Below are positions 17,081-26,822 of a stretch of 64,000 nt of DNA, piece by piece. The notes under the pieces are model-generated. The model was not told where the DNA came from and searched no databases. It saw only the letters and a program-made list of their open reading frames with translations. This DNA is from Microbulbifer rhizosphaerae (GTDB lineage Bacteria > Pseudomonadota > Gammaproteobacteria > Pseudomonadales > Cellvibrionaceae), in the NCBI RefSeq assembly GCF_014191725.1, contig NZ_JACHWZ010000001.1, forward strand, positions 372,001 through 436,000, read 5' to 3'. The translations under genes were made by a program, and so were the position numbers. Position 1 is the stretch's first letter, and the number at the start of each line of letters is the position of its first letter.

Positions 17081-18517
17081 ATGGCCGGGCAGACGCTCTA
17101 CGACAAACTCTGGCAGGACCATCTGGTAAAGAGCCGCGATGATGGCACTGCACTGATCTATATCGACCGCCACCTGATCCACGAGGTCACCTCGCCCCAG
17201 GCGTTTGAAGGCCTGCGGCTGGCCGGGCGCAAACCGTGGCGCACCGACTCGGTGGTCGCCACCCCGGACCACAACGTGCCCTCGGACGCGGCGGAGCGCG
17301 CTGCGGGCCTGGACGGCATCCGCGATGAGATCGCCCGCCTGCAGGTGCAGACGCTGGACGAGAACTGCCGGGATTTCGGCGTGGTGCAGTTCGGCATCAA
17401 CGAGCCGGGGCAGGGCATTGTGCATGTGATTGGCCCGGAAACCGGCGCCACCCTGCCGGGTATGACGGTGGTGTGCGGTGATTCCCACACCTCCACCCAC
17501 GGTGCGCTGGGGGCGCTGGCCCACGGTATCGGCACCTCCGAGGTGGAGCATGTGATGGCCACCCAGTGCCTGATCCAGAAGAAGATGAAGAACATGCTGG
17601 TGCGTGTGGACGGCGAACTGGGCCCGGGCGTCACCGCGAAAGACGTGGTGCTGGCGATCATCGGCAAGATCGGTACCGCCGGCGGCACCGGCTATGCGAT
17701 CGAGTTCGGCGGTTCGGCAATCCGCAAACTGTCGATGGAGGGCCGCATGACCGTGTGCAACATGGCCATCGAGGCGGGCGCCCGCGCCGGCATGGTGGCT
17801 GTGGACCAGGTCACCCTCGACTATGTGAAAGGCAAGCCCTATGCACCGAAAGGTGAACAGCGGGATAAAGCGGTGGAAGCCTGGAGCCGGTTGCATTCCG
17901 ATGACGATGCGGTCTTCGATGCAGTGGTGGAGCTGGCCGCGGAAGAAATCGAACCGCAGGTGAGCTGGGGCACTTCCCCGGAAATGGTGGCACCGGTCAA
18001 TGCGCTGGTGCCGGATCCGGCGGCCGAGGCGGACGCCACCCGGCGCGCCGGTATTCAGCGCGCGCTGGAATACATGGGCCTGAACGCGGGCCAGAAGATT
18101 ACCGATATCAAGCTGGACCGGGTGTTTATCGGCTCCTGCACCAACTCCCGTATCGAGGATCTGCGCGCAGCGGCGGCGGTGGCCAAGGGCCGCAGGAAAG
18201 CCGACAGCGTCAAACAGGTACTGGTGGTTCCCGGTTCCCAGGCGGTAAAAGCCCAGGCGGAAAAAGAGGGCCTGGACAAGGTGTTTATCGAGGCCGGCTT
18301 CGAGTGGCGCGAGCCCTCCTGTTCCATGTGCCTGGCGATGAATGCGGACAAGCTGGGCGCGGGCGAACACTGCGCCTCCACTTCCAATCGCAATTTCGAG
18401 GGGCGCCAGGGTTACGGCGGCCGCACCCACCTGGTGAGCCCGGGCATGGCGGCGGCCGCGGCGATCGCCGGCCACTTTGTCGATGTGCGCGAAATGCAAA
18501 AGGAGGCCGTCCAATGA
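17081..18517 (+). CDS. leuC: 3-isopropylmalate dehydratase large subunit
   Basis: A 478-aa [4Fe-4S] aconitase-family subunit that, with LeuD, isomerises 2- to 3-isopropylmalate in leucine synthesis. Cluster cysteines are in [13 protein letters not shown] and [26 protein letters not shown] is also conserved. The start [16 protein letters not shown] matches the family and has GAGGAC upstream. The stop overlaps the leuD start (ATGA), which indicates translational coupling of the two subunits. leuA is not in the window. Confidence 0.97.
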   Translation: MAGQTLYDKLWQDHLVKSRDDGTALIYIDRHLIHEVTSPQAFEGLRLAGRKPWRTDSVVATPDHNVPSDAAERAAGLDGIRDEIARLQVQTLDENCRDFGVVQFGINEPGQGIVHVIGPETGATLPGMTVVCGDSHTSTHGALGALAHGIGTSEVEHVMATQCLIQKKMKNMLVRVDGELGPGVTAKDVVLAIIGKIGTAGGTGYAIEFGGSAIRKLSMEGRMTVCNMAIEAGARAGMVAVDQVTLDYVKGKPYAPKGEQRDKAVEAWSRLHSDDDAVFDAVVELAAEEIEPQVSWGTSPEMVAPVNALVPDPAAEADATRRAGIQRALEYMGLNAGQKITDIKLDRVFIGSCTNSRIEDLRAAAAVAKGRRKADSVKQVLVVPGSQAVKAQAEKEGLDKVFIEAGFEWREPSCSMCLAMNADKLGAGEHCASTSNRNFEGRQGYGGRTHLVSPGMAAAAAIAGHFVDVREMQKEAVQ

Positions 18518-19161
18518 AGGCTTTTACCCAACACACGGGGCTGGTGGCGCCGATGGACCGCGCCAATGTGGATACCGACCTGATTATTCCCAAGCAGTTT
18601 TTGAAATCCATCAAGCGTACCGGCTTCGGTCCCAACCTGTTTGACGAACTGCGCTACCTGGATGAAGGCCAGCCGGGACAGGACTGTTCCAAGCGGCCGC
18701 TGAACCCGGAGTTTCCGCTGAACTTTCCGCGCTACAAAGGCGCCTCGGTGCTGTTGGCGCGCAAGAATTTCGGTTGCGGTTCCAGCCGGGAGCACGCCCC
18801 CTGGGCCCTGGACGACTACGGCTTCCGCGCGGTAATTGCGCCGAGTTTTGCCGATATCTTTTTCAACAACTGCTTCAAGAACGGTCTGCTGCCGATCGTG
18901 CTGGAAGAGGCTGTTGTGGATCAGCTGTTCCAGGAGATGTACGCGCAGGAAGGCTATGAGCTGACCATCGATCTGGAAAAACAGCAGGTGGTGAAGCCGA
19001 ACGGGGACACTATCGCGTTTGAGGTGGACGGCTTCCGCAGGCACTGCCTGCTGAACGGCCTCGACGATATCGGCCTCACCCTGGAAGACGCGGATGCGAT
19101 CCGTGCCTATGAAGCCAAGCGCCGCGAGCAGTCGCCGTGGCTGTTTGACGCGGTCAAGTAA
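18514..19161 (+). CDS. leuD: 3-isopropylmalate dehydratase small subunit
   Basis: A 215-aa swivel-domain partner of LeuC. It shows [26 protein letters not shown] at the start and [15 protein letters not shown], the substrate-recognition loop. Its ATG overlaps the leuC stop by one codon step (ATGA), so it depends on leuC translation. An in-frame extension of 70 codons inside leuC has no family match and is rejected. A small hairpin related to the family-1 repeats lies between leuD and leuB. Confidence 0.97.
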   Translation: MKAFTQHTGLVAPMDRANVDTDLIIPKQFLKSIKRTGFGPNLFDELRYLDEGQPGQDCSKRPLNPEFPLNFPRYKGASVLLARKNFGCGSSREHAPWALDDYGFRAVIAPSFADIFFNNCFKNGLLPIVLEEAVVDQLFQEMYAQEGYELTIDLEKQQVVKPNGDTIAFEVDGFRRHCLLNGLDDIGLTLEDADAIRAYEAKRREQSPWLFDAVK

Positions 19162-19166
19162 TGGCC

Positions 19167-19199
19167 CTTGCAGGAGCCTGCAAGCAGGCTCCTACAAGG
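19167..19199. repeat. Short REP-like hairpin between leuD and leuB
   Basis: CTTGCAGGAGCCTGC, loop, GCAGGCTCCTACAAG: a variant of the family-1 repeat with a different middle. Confidence 0.65.
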
Positions 19200-19224
19200 C
19201 TCCGATTAAATTTAAGGGACAGAT

Positions 19225-20298
19225 GTGAGCAAGAAAATCATGATCCTGCCCGGCGACGGCATAGGCCCGGAAATCGTCGAACAGGCACTGGCGGTGCTGA
19301 GCGCCGCGGACAGTAAATTTGGACTGGACCTGGAATTCAGCGAAGGCCTGATCGGCGGCGCCGCTATCGACGAATACGGCGAGCCGCTCACCGATGCCAC
19401 CCTGGAGGCGGCGCGCCAGTGTGATGCGGTGCTGCTGGGCGCCGTAGGCGGACCCAAATGGGACAAAGTGGAGCCGAAAATCCGTCCGGAAAAAGGCCTG
19501 CTGAAAATCCGCAGCGGCCTGGGCCTCTACGCCAACCTGCGCCCGGCGATTCTCTACCCGCAACTGGCTGAGGCTTCCAGCCTTAAACCGGAAGTGGTAT
19601 CTGGATTGGATATCCTGATCGTGCGCGAACTCACCGGCGGTATCTATTTCGGCGAGCCGCGGGGTATCCGAACCCTGGATAACGGCGAGAAGCAGGGTTT
19701 CAACACCTACGTCTACAAAGAGTCGGAAATCGAGCGCATCGCGCGCACCGCCTTTGAGGCCGCGCGCAAGAGAAACGGCAAGCTGTGCTCGGTGGACAAG
19801 TCCAACGTGCTGGAGGTCACCGTGCTCTGGCGCGAAGTGCTGGATCGCCTGGCGCCGGAGTACCCGGATGTGGAGCTGTCTCATATGCTGGTGGACAACG
19901 CGGCCATGCAACTGGTGCGCGAGCCCAAGCAGTTCGATGTGATGGTCACCGGCAATATGTTCGGGGATATTCTCTCCGACGCCGCCGCCATGCTCACCGG
20001 CTCCATCGGCATGCTGCCGTCCGCGTCCCTGAACGAGAGCGGTTTCGGCCTCTACGAGCCCTGTCACGGATCCGCGCCGGATATCGCCGGCCAGGGAATA
20101 GCCAATCCGCTGGCGACCATCCTGTCCGCGGCGATGATGCTGCGCTACTCGCTGAATGGAGGGAAGGCCGCCGATGCGATCGAAGCGGCTGTCAGCAAAG
20201 TTTTGGATGAGGGGCTGCGCACCGCGGATATCAACACCGATGGTTGCAAAAAGGTATCCACCGCAGAAATGGGCGCGGCAGTGGTGGCCGCTTTCTAG
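19225..20298 (+). CDS. leuB: 3-isopropylmalate dehydrogenase
   Basis: A 357-aa NAD-dependent decarboxylating dehydrogenase that makes 2-oxoisocaproate for leucine. It shows [16 protein letters not shown] at the N-terminus, AVGGPKWD, and the isocitrate/isopropylmalate dehydrogenase signature [26 protein letters not shown]. The start is GTG with AAGGGA upstream. An ATG two bases earlier is in another frame. It follows leuD after 63 bases and is probably in the same operon. Confidence 0.96.
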   Translation: MSKKIMILPGDGIGPEIVEQALAVLSAADSKFGLDLEFSEGLIGGAAIDEYGEPLTDATLEAARQCDAVLLGAVGGPKWDKVEPKIRPEKGLLKIRSGLGLYANLRPAILYPQLAEASSLKPEVVSGLDILIVRELTGGIYFGEPRGIRTLDNGEKQGFNTYVYKESEIERIARTAFEAARKRNGKLCSVDKSNVLEVTVLWREVLDRLAPEYPDVELSHMLVDNAAMQLVREPKQFDVMVTGNMFGDILSDAAAMLTGSIGMLPSASLNESGFGLYEPCHGSAPDIAGQGIANPLATILSAAMMLRYSLNGGKAADAIEAAVSKVLDEGLRTADINTDGCKKVSTAEMGAAVVAAF

Positions 20299-20302
20299 TG
20301 CT

Positions 20303-20350
20303 GGGAGCGCCGAGCCCCAGCTCGGCACGCGGGCCGAAGGCCCGCCTACA
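20303..20350. repeat. Palindromic repeat, family 2
   Basis: GCCGAGCCCCAGCTCGGC followed by GCGGGCCGAAGGCCCGC, in the leuB-asd spacer four bases after the leuB stop. Confidence 0.8.
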
Positions 20351-20395
20351 CGCGAGCACCCCAAACTCACGACAGAATTTCAAAGGTCAGATGCA

Positions 20396-21511
20396 ATGCA
20401 AAAAGTAGGTTTTATAGGCTGGCGCGGTATGGTCGGCTCCGTACTGATGGAGCGCATGCGCGCGGAAAACGATTTCGCCCATATCGCCGAGCCGGTGTTT
20501 TTCTCCACTTCCAATGCGGGTGGTGCAGCACCGGATATCGGCCGCGAGCTACCGCCCCTGGGCGACGCTTACGATATCGACGCCCTCGCGGAGCTGGACG
20601 CCATCGTCAGTTGCCAGGGTGGCGACTATACAAAAGAGATTTTCCCCACGTTGCGCGAACAGGGCTGGAAGGGCTACTGGATCGACGCCGCCTCCAGCCT
20701 GCGCATGGAAGACGACGCAATTATCGTGCTGGACCCGGTCAACCGCGATGTGATCGATCGCGGTATCGACGCCGGGGTGAAAAACTTTATCGGCGGCAAC
20801 TGCACCGTCAGCCTGATGCTGATGGGGCTGGGTGGGCTGTTCAAGGCCGGCTTGGTGGAGTGGGTATCCGCGATGACCTACCAGGCCGCGAGTGGTGCCG
20901 GTGCAAAGAATATGCGCGAGCTGATCTCGCAGATGGGTGCCATCCGCGACGGCGTGGCCGGCGAACTGGCAGATCCGGCCAGCGCCATTCTGGAACTCGA
21001 CCGCAAGGTTGCGGAAAACATGCGCAGCGGGGATTTCCCCTCCGCGGAATTCGGCGCACCCCTGGCCGGCAGCCTGCTGCCCTGGATCGACACCCAGTTG
21101 GAAAACGGCCAGAGCCGCGAGGAGTGGAAAGCACAGGTGGAGGCCAACAAGATTCTCGGCACCGATTCCACCATTCCGGTGGACGGCACCTGCGTGCGCA
21201 TCGGCGCCATGCGCTGTCACAGCCAGGCGTTTACCGTCAAGCTGAAAAAAGATGTGCCCGTGTCTGAAGTGGAGCAGTTGATCGGCGCCGCCAATGACTG
21301 GGTAAAAGTGGTCCCCAACGAGCGCGAGGCCAGTCTTCAGCAGCTGACCCCCACCGCGGTCACCGGCAAACTGGATATCCCGGTGGGCCGCCTGCGCAAG
21401 CTGAACATTGGTCCCGAGTACCTGTCCGCCTTTACCGTGGGCGACCAGTTGCTCTGGGGTGCCGCGGAGCCGCTGCGCCGGGTGCTGCTGATTTTGCTGG
21501 GCAAACTCTGA
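20396..21511 (+). CDS. asd: Aspartate-semialdehyde dehydrogenase
   Basis: A 371-aa NADPH enzyme that reduces aspartyl phosphate to aspartate semialdehyde, feeding lysine, threonine, methionine and diaminopimelate synthesis. The dinucleotide loop [18 protein letters not shown] and the catalytic Cys136 in [13 protein letters not shown] are intact, and the length is that of the gammaproteobacterial Asd group. The start is the ATG at 20396, preceded by AAAGGTCAG. The frame continues upstream into the leuB region without family similarity. A second, inactive-looking asd homologue follows. Confidence 0.96.
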   Translation: MQKVGFIGWRGMVGSVLMERMRAENDFAHIAEPVFFSTSNAGGAAPDIGRELPPLGDAYDIDALAELDAIVSCQGGDYTKEIFPTLREQGWKGYWIDAASSLRMEDDAIIVLDPVNRDVIDRGIDAGVKNFIGGNCTVSLMLMGLGGLFKAGLVEWVSAMTYQAASGAGAKNMRELISQMGAIRDGVAGELADPASAILELDRKVAENMRSGDFPSAEFGAPLAGSLLPWIDTQLENGQSREEWKAQVEANKILGTDSTIPVDGTCVRIGAMRCHSQAFTVKLKKDVPVSEVEQLIGAANDWVKVVPNEREASLQQLTPTAVTGKLDIPVGRLRKLNIGPEYLSAFTVGDQLLWGAAEPLRRVLLILLGKL

Positions 21512-21535
21512 CCCGGAATTCCCCGCCGGTGTCGC

Positions 21536-21570
21536 AAAAAACCGCCCCGCATTGTCGGGGCGGCTTCCCC
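21536..21570 (+). terminator. Probable terminator after asd
   Basis: An A-run, then CCGCCCCG, loop, CGGGGCGG. The downstream side is TT followed by C, so it would end transcription better on the opposite strand. Function for asd is uncertain. Confidence 0.5.
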
Positions 21571-21633
21571 CCTCTCTCTCCGCGGGTATAATCGCCCCGC
21601 TTTTACCCCGCCAGCCATCCGAAGTGAGTTGTT

Positions 21634-22632
21634 ATGACGGAAGCCTCCCGCGAACTGGTAATCGTCGGCGTAGACAGCGCCGCCTTTGCCCCCCTGCTGG
21701 AAATACTCGAAGAGCGCAAGACTGTGCAGCCGGCCCAGCTTCGCTTGCTGGAAGAAGAAGAGGAGGGTATGGCGGACCCTCAGGTGTTTGCCAATCGCAG
21801 CATCCCAGTGCAGTCACTGGAAAAATTCACCTTTGCCCCGGAGCAGGTGGTGGTGCTGTTGAGGGGCGGTGAGGCCGTGCAGGCGGCGCTCGCCGCGGCG
21901 GAGGCCGCCGGTGCCTGGGTTCTGGACGGCGCGGATAACACCCGCGGCGATGAGAGTGTGACTCTGCTTCATCCATTGTTGAATCCCCAGGATATCGACT
22001 CCGCAGAGCGCAAACTGCTGGCGCTGCCCACGCCGGGCGCGGCGATGGTGGCAGAGGCCTTGTTTCCACTGCGCGGGCAGTTGCAAGCCGTGGAAGTATT
22101 ACTGAACCAGCCGGTGTCTGCGCTGGGCAAAGCCGCGGTGGATTCCATGGCCGCGCAGACTGCGCGCCTGTTCAGCGGCCAGGAGCCGGAAGTGGACCCC
22201 GAGATTGGCCAGCGCCTGGCATTCAACCAGCTGAGTGCCAGCGAACCACTGCTTTCCAGCGGCCACAGTCTCGGCGAACTGGCGCTGGTGCACGATCTTC
22301 GCCGGCTGCTCGGCGACAGGGTTGCGGTGGATGCCAGTATCAATACTGCATCGGTGTTTCACGGGCAACTGGCCAACCTACGCATTGTATTGAAAGAGGA
22401 AGTGGCCCTGGATAAGTTGGGCGCACTGTTGCGCAACGGTGCGCGTCTTCAATTGATGGAACGGCCTTCGGCGCAGGACGCGGTGGGCGGTGAGGCGACC
22501 TTGATCGGACGCTTGCGGCAGAGTCTGCTCAGCAAACACCAGGTTAATTTTTGTACAGCATCAGATAATCTGCGTAAAGATGTGGCAATGAACTGCGCAC
22601 AGATTGTTCACTTGTTGCTAAAAAACCACTGA
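21634..22632 (+). CDS. Aspartate-semialdehyde dehydrogenase-like protein, catalytic Cys absent (Usg/PA3116 type)
   Basis: A 332-aa Asd homologue. The fold-level pattern is kept (ELVIVGVDSAAFAPLLEILEERK, then WVLDGADNTRGDESVTLLHPLLN), but the GGNCT active-site stretch is replaced by LLALPTPGAAMV, so the nucleophilic cysteine is missing. The same position between asd and fimV is occupied by Usg-type proteins in Pseudomonas. Dehydrogenase activity is unlikely; a structural or regulatory role is inferred. It has its own -10-like TATAAT at 21587-21592 and its own start with GTGAGTTGTT ahead. Confidence 0.85.
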   Translation: MTEASRELVIVGVDSAAFAPLLEILEERKTVQPAQLRLLEEEEEGMADPQVFANRSIPVQSLEKFTFAPEQVVVLLRGGEAVQAALAAAEAAGAWVLDGADNTRGDESVTLLHPLLNPQDIDSAERKLLALPTPGAAMVAEALFPLRGQLQAVEVLLNQPVSALGKAAVDSMAAQTARLFSGQEPEVDPEIGQRLAFNQLSASEPLLSSGHSLGELALVHDLRRLLGDRVAVDASINTASVFHGQLANLRIVLKEEVALDKLGALLRNGARLQLMERPSAQDAVGGEATLIGRLRQSLLSKHQVNFCTASDNLRKDVAMNCAQIVHLLLKNH

Positions 22633-22828
22633 TAATTAATACTTAGCCGCCATAGTGAAGGTTTCTTCTTAACTTCGTTTAAATGGGGATGGCGAGTGAT
22701 TCGCCCCGGGATGGAAGTCTGTCGTTACGACAATCGTTCCATTGAACGTTTACTGTACAGTGATGGGGTTTTCTGAAGGTGCACATTTCGGAAATGCCCG
22801 GTGATTCTAACAATAAAGGGAATCGGAT

Positions 22829-25720
22829 ATGCGTGTGCGAAAGCTGGCACTAGCGGTTGGTCTGGTCAGCGCACTGGGTGGCAACGCGGCTCTGGCGCTT
22901 GGGCTGGGTGAGATCAAGCTGAACTCGACCCTCAATCAGCCTCTCGATGCAGAAATCAAACTGCTGCAAACACGCGGTCTCGGCGACAACGAAATCAAGG
23001 TGCGCCTTGCCGGCCACGAGGATTTTGAACGGGCGGGCGTGGACAGGTCCTACCTGCTCAACGAACTGAAATTTGATGTGGACTATTCCGGTGGCGAGCC
23101 GGTGATCCGCATATCCAGCCGTGTTCCCATTCGCGAACCCTTTCTGAACTTCCTGGTGGAGACCCGCTGGCCCAGCGGCCGGTTGCTGAGGGAATACACC
23201 CTGCTGATGGATCTGCCAGCCTTCTCCGGCGAAATCGCGCAACAGCCGGTGCGCGCCGCCGAGCGGGAGCGTCAGCAGGTCCGCCGCCAGGCGCCGGTGC
23301 AGAAACCCCTCGAACAGACCCGGACCGAACCGGTGCAGGCGCAGCAAGCCCCCGAACCTCGGGAGCAGCAACCGCCGACCGTGGAGCCGGAAGTGCAGCA
23401 ACCCGTGGCGGAGGAGCCGCTGGAACTGCGCCGTGAGATACAGACCGCCCAGGTTCAGGAAGACGGCGGCAGCCGCGTGTACGGCCCGGTGGCCGCCAAC
23501 CAGACCCTGTGGGAAATCGCTGCCGACAATCGCGTCGGTGGCGATCTTTCTGTACAGCAGACCATGCTGGCGATCCAGCGCCTCAATCCCGACGCATTCA
23601 TCAACGACAATATCAACCTGCTGAAGCGGGGGGCGGTGCTGCGGCTGCCCAGTGCCGAGGACGTGCGCGCGCTCACCCTTACCGAAGCCATTGCCGAAGT
23701 GGCCTCGCAGAACGAATCCTGGCGCCAGCGCTCGGGTGCTGAACCCGCCACCGGGGCTCCGCTGGACGCGCGAGCCGCGACCGAGGATGCTCCCGCCGCC
23801 GAGAGTGTCGAAGGCCGGGTGAGCCTGGCCGCGCCGGGGGACAACGAGTCCGTCCTGTCCGGTTCCGGCAGCGGCACTGGGGACAGCGAGGCCCTGGCCG
23901 GCGAGTTGACGGTTACCGAGGAGGAACTGGACAAGTCGCGCCTGGAAAACGAGGAGCTGCAGGAGCGCATCTCGGAGCTGGATGAACAGATCGACACCAT
24001 GGAGCGCCTGGTAGAGGTCTCCAACGAAGAAATGCAGGCCGTGCAGGCCGCCGCCGAACAGTCCGGCTCCGAAGAGGAGGCCGTTGATGGCGCTCCGGAG
24101 GAAACCGAGGAGTTCGCTGAAGCGGAAACCGCTACCGGGGAGGAAGAAGCTCCGGTGGAAGAGGAAACCTCCGAGGAAGAGGTGGAAGCGGGCAGTAACC
24201 GCAACCGGATGGTAACGGTGCAGACCCAGCCGGAGCCCACCCTGGTGGACCGGCTGATGGACAATATCCAACTGATAGGGATCGCTGCGGGCGCCCTGTT
24301 GATCGGTCTGTTTGCTTTCTTCACCTGGCGCCGCCGCAAAGAGGAAGAGGAGGCCATACGCCAGGTTGAAGCGGAGATGGCCGCCGAGCGCACCCTGGCC
24401 ACGGCGCCGGAACTCAGCGCGGCGGACGAGAACCTGAGCGCTGTGGAAAACGTGCAGGTCGAAGACAATTTCGACCTGGACCAGTTGGATGACGTGGATA
24501 CCGGCGATCCGGTTTCGGAAGCGGAAATCCACCTGTCTCTGGGCCAGTACGGCGACGCGGAGAACAAGCTGCTGGCCGGCCTGGAAACTGCGCCGGACAA
24601 CGTGGAGGCTCGCCTGATGCTGCTGGAGGTGTACGCGCACCAACAGAGTATCGACAAGTTCGACGATCACTATCGCCAATTGCTCAGCGTCAGCGACGGC
24701 CCGGTAGCGGACCGCGCCGCGCGCCTGCGCGAGAGTATCGCCGGCGCGCCGCCGTTCGAGGCGCCGGCGATGGATTTCTCCAGCGAATCCCTGGAGGCCA
24801 CGCAACTGGACGACATCAGCGCTTCTTTTGAAGATGATTTCTCCAGCGCGAGTTCCTCCTCCGGTTTCGAAAGCTCTTCTTCTTCCGATTTCGAAAGTGA
24901 AGGGGAGGGCGACAGCTCGCTGCTGGACGACCTGACCATGGACCTGTCCTTCGACAGCGGCAGCGATACCGCCGGTGATGACGACGGGGAATTCACCCTG
25001 GACCTGGAGCTGGATACCGATCTGGGTGACGATACCACCGACGAGCGGGAATCCGAATCCGAGGGTGAGGAATTCAACCTGGACGACCTGATGTCCGGTG
25101 GAGAGCTGGACCTCGGCGACATGGATGGGGGCTCCGACAGCGCTGAGCCCGAGCAGATTGCGGAGAGCGACGACGGCGGGTTGGATTTCGACCTGGATCT
25201 CTCTCCCATGGAGGACGCCGGCGCTGCGGAGCTGGAAGATTTCTCAACCTCCTCTGAAATTGCTTCGGAGGACGACCTCGGAGATCTCTCCCTGGACGAC
25301 CTGGAGAGTTTTGGCGGCGAGCTGGACGGTGGCCTGGACCTGGACTCCATCGACCTGGATGATATTGCCGGTCTGGATGGGTCCCTGGCCGCGGAGAGCG
25401 ATACCGACGTCGCCGTGGCCGAGGAAAAGCCACCGCAGCCACAACCCCAGCCGAAACAGTCCGCAGTCCAGGAGCCCGCCGCAGAGCAGGACGCATCGGC
25501 GGACCTGGGCGACCTGAGCTTCAATCTGGAGAGCGACCTGGACTCCGAACTGAACCTGCTCGAGGGCAGCGACGAGATCAGCACCAAACTGGAACTGGCA
25601 CAGGCCTACCTGGACATGGGTGACAGGGAGGGCGCCAAGGACATTCTCTCCGAGGTAGTGGAGGAGGGCGGCGACGAACACAAGCGCCGCGCGAAGGAGA
25701 TGCTGGAGCGGATGGCGTAA
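22829..25720 (+). CDS. fimV: FimV-type cell-pole hub protein
   Basis: A 963-aa inner-membrane protein with a large acidic cytoplasmic part. Order: signal peptide (MRVRKLALAVGLVSALGGNAALA); FimV N-terminal domain (LGEIKLNSTLNQPLDAEIKLL); Pro/Gln-rich linker; LysM peptidoglycan-binding domain near residues 212-272 (VAANQTLWEIAADN); coiled coil (SRLENEELQERISELDEQ); transmembrane helix near 483-503; a long Asp/Glu/Ser-rich region; and a C-terminal TPR-like FimV domain (KLELAQAYLDMGDREGAKDIL). In Pseudomonas FimV organises the pole and supports type IV pili and cAMP signalling. It is followed by a strong terminator. Confidence 0.95.
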   Translation: MRVRKLALAVGLVSALGGNAALALGLGEIKLNSTLNQPLDAEIKLLQTRGLGDNEIKVRLAGHEDFERAGVDRSYLLNELKFDVDYSGGEPVIRISSRVPIREPFLNFLVETRWPSGRLLREYTLLMDLPAFSGEIAQQPVRAAERERQQVRRQAPVQKPLEQTRTEPVQAQQAPEPREQQPPTVEPEVQQPVAEEPLELRREIQTAQVQEDGGSRVYGPVAANQTLWEIAADNRVGGDLSVQQTMLAIQRLNPDAFINDNINLLKRGAVLRLPSAEDVRALTLTEAIAEVASQNESWRQRSGAEPATGAPLDARAATEDAPAAESVEGRVSLAAPGDNESVLSGSGSGTGDSEALAGELTVTEEELDKSRLENEELQERISELDEQIDTMERLVEVSNEEMQAVQAAAEQSGSEEEAVDGAPEETEEFAEAETATGEEEAPVEEETSEEEVEAGSNRNRMVTVQTQPEPTLVDRLMDNIQLIGIAAGALLIGLFAFFTWRRRKEEEEAIRQVEAEMAAERTLATAPELSAADENLSAVENVQVEDNFDLDQLDDVDTGDPVSEAEIHLSLGQYGDAENKLLAGLETAPDNVEARLMLLEVYAHQQSIDKFDDHYRQLLSVSDGPVADRAARLRESIAGAPPFEAPAMDFSSESLEATQLDDISASFEDDFSSASSSSGFESSSSSDFESEGEGDSSLLDDLTMDLSFDSGSDTAGDDDGEFTLDLELDTDLGDDTTDERESESEGEEFNLDDLMSGGELDLGDMDGGSDSAEPEQIAESDDGGLDFDLDLSPMEDAGAAELEDFSTSSEIASEDDLGDLSLDDLESFGGELDGGLDLDSIDLDDIAGLDGSLAAESDTDVAVAEEKPPQPQPQPKQSAVQEPAAEQDASADLGDLSFNLESDLDSELNLLEGSDEISTKLELAQAYLDMGDREGAKDILSEVVEEGGDEHKRRAKEMLERMA

Positions 25721-25737
25721 GGCCCGCTTCCCGCCCC

Positions 25738-25775
25738 AAAAACCTCGCACTGGCTGCGGGGTTTTTTTATTTTGG
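25738..25775 (+). terminator. Rho-independent terminator after fimV
   Basis: AAAAACCTCGC, loop ACTGGCT, GCGGGGTTTTTTT. Confidence 0.88.
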
Positions 25776-25808
25776 GAGACGGGATTCAGACCCGCTGCCC
25801 GCTACCGG

Positions 25809-25836
25809 TTGTAGGAGCGGCCGTTGGCCGCGATCA
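25809..25836. repeat. REP-like unit, family 1, single arm before truA
   Basis: TTGTAGGAGCGGCCGTTGGC then CGCGATCA, ending 18 bases before the truA ATG, so it lies in the truA leader region. Confidence 0.8.
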
Positions 25837-25853
25837 GAGGTGGAACAAACGCA

Positions 25854-26747
25854 ATGCAGCGTGACTATATCTACAAACCCAACGGCGAAGTCCCCCCCGG
25901 CGAACAGCTTCCCGAGGACCTTCGCCGCCTCGCCCTGGGCGTCGAGTACTGCGGAGCGCGCCTGCACGGCTTCCAGAAGCAGGCGTCCGCCGCAGAGACG
26001 GTGCAGGCCCACCTGGAGCAGGCCCTATCCAGCATCGCCAACGAGCCCGTGACCCTGGTGTGCGCCGGCCGCACCGACGCCGGCGTGCACGCCACCAACC
26101 AGGTGATTCACTTCGACACCCGCGCAGTGCGGCCGCAGCGCGCCTGGGTGCAGGGCGTCAACACCCACTTGCCGGATTCAGTGCGGGTGCGCTGGGCGCG
26201 GGAGGTGCCGGCGCAATTCCACGCGCGCTTTTCCGCCCGCGCGCGCAGCTACCGCTACCTGATCCACAGCGCGCCCACCCGCTCGGCCCAGGCCGCGGCG
26301 GAGGTGACTTGGACCCAGCATCCGCTGGATATCGAGGCCATGCGCAAAGGTGCCGCCCACCTGTTGGGGCGGCACGACTTCACCAGCTTCCGCGCCAGCC
26401 AGTGCCAGGCGAAAAGCCCGGTGCGCGACCTCACCCGCCTGGATATCGCCCGCGTCGGCCAACTGATCGTATTGGAGGTGAGCGCCAACGCCTTTCTCCA
26501 CCATATGGTGCGCAATATCACCGGCGTGCTGATGGCGGTGGGGCGCGGCGAGAGAAAGCCGGAGTGGGTGAGGGAAGTCCTGGAGTCCCGCGACCGCACC
26601 GCCGGCGGCGTCACCGCGCCGCCGTTCGGACTCTATCTGGTGGATGTGGAATATCCGAAGGAATTCGATCTGCCCGAATCACAACCGGGACCACTGCTGG
26701 TGCCCCTGCCCCTAGGCAGACTGGGTACGGACACGCCACTGCTGTAG
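25854..26747 (+). CDS. truA: tRNA pseudouridine(38-40) synthase
   Basis: A 297-aa cytoplasmic enzyme that makes pseudouridine at positions 38-40 of tRNA anticodon arms. The catalytic Asp75 is in CAGRTDAGVHATNQV. HDFTSFRASQCQAKSP and FLHHMVRNITGVLMAVG are also conserved. The ATG at 25854 has GAGGTGG upstream; a TTG inside the repeat would add ten repeat-coded residues and is rejected. About 25 residues precede the conserved domain, longer than in E. coli. The TAG stop is part of a family-1 repeat. Confidence 0.96.
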   Translation: MQRDYIYKPNGEVPPGEQLPEDLRRLALGVEYCGARLHGFQKQASAAETVQAHLEQALSSIANEPVTLVCAGRTDAGVHATNQVIHFDTRAVRPQRAWVQGVNTHLPDSVRVRWAREVPAQFHARFSARARSYRYLIHSAPTRSAQAAAEVTWTQHPLDIEAMRKGAAHLLGRHDFTSFRASQCQAKSPVRDLTRLDIARVGQLIVLEVSANAFLHHMVRNITGVLMAVGRGERKPEWVREVLESRDRTAGGVTAPPFGLYLVDVEYPKEFDLPESQPGPLLVPLPLGRLGTDTPLL

Positions 26748-26822
26748 GAGCGGCCGTTGGCCGCGATCGGACTTTCGGGTTTCCTCTGACCCTCGATCGC
26801 GGCCAACGGCCGCTCCTACAAG
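26743..26822. repeat. REP-like inverted pair, family 1, carrying stop codons of both flanking genes
   Basis: The left TGTAGGAG contains the truA stop (26745-26747). The right arm, read on the minus strand as TGTAGGAG, contains the stop of the convergent S9 peptidase gene (26816-26818). Arms of about 28 bp enclose about 25 bp. Confidence 0.9.

Noticed and set aside
22850-24805. Long open frame of 651 codons antisense to fimV
   Set aside because: It mirrors fimV codons in a GC-rich gene, has low-complexity composition and no ribosome site or family match.
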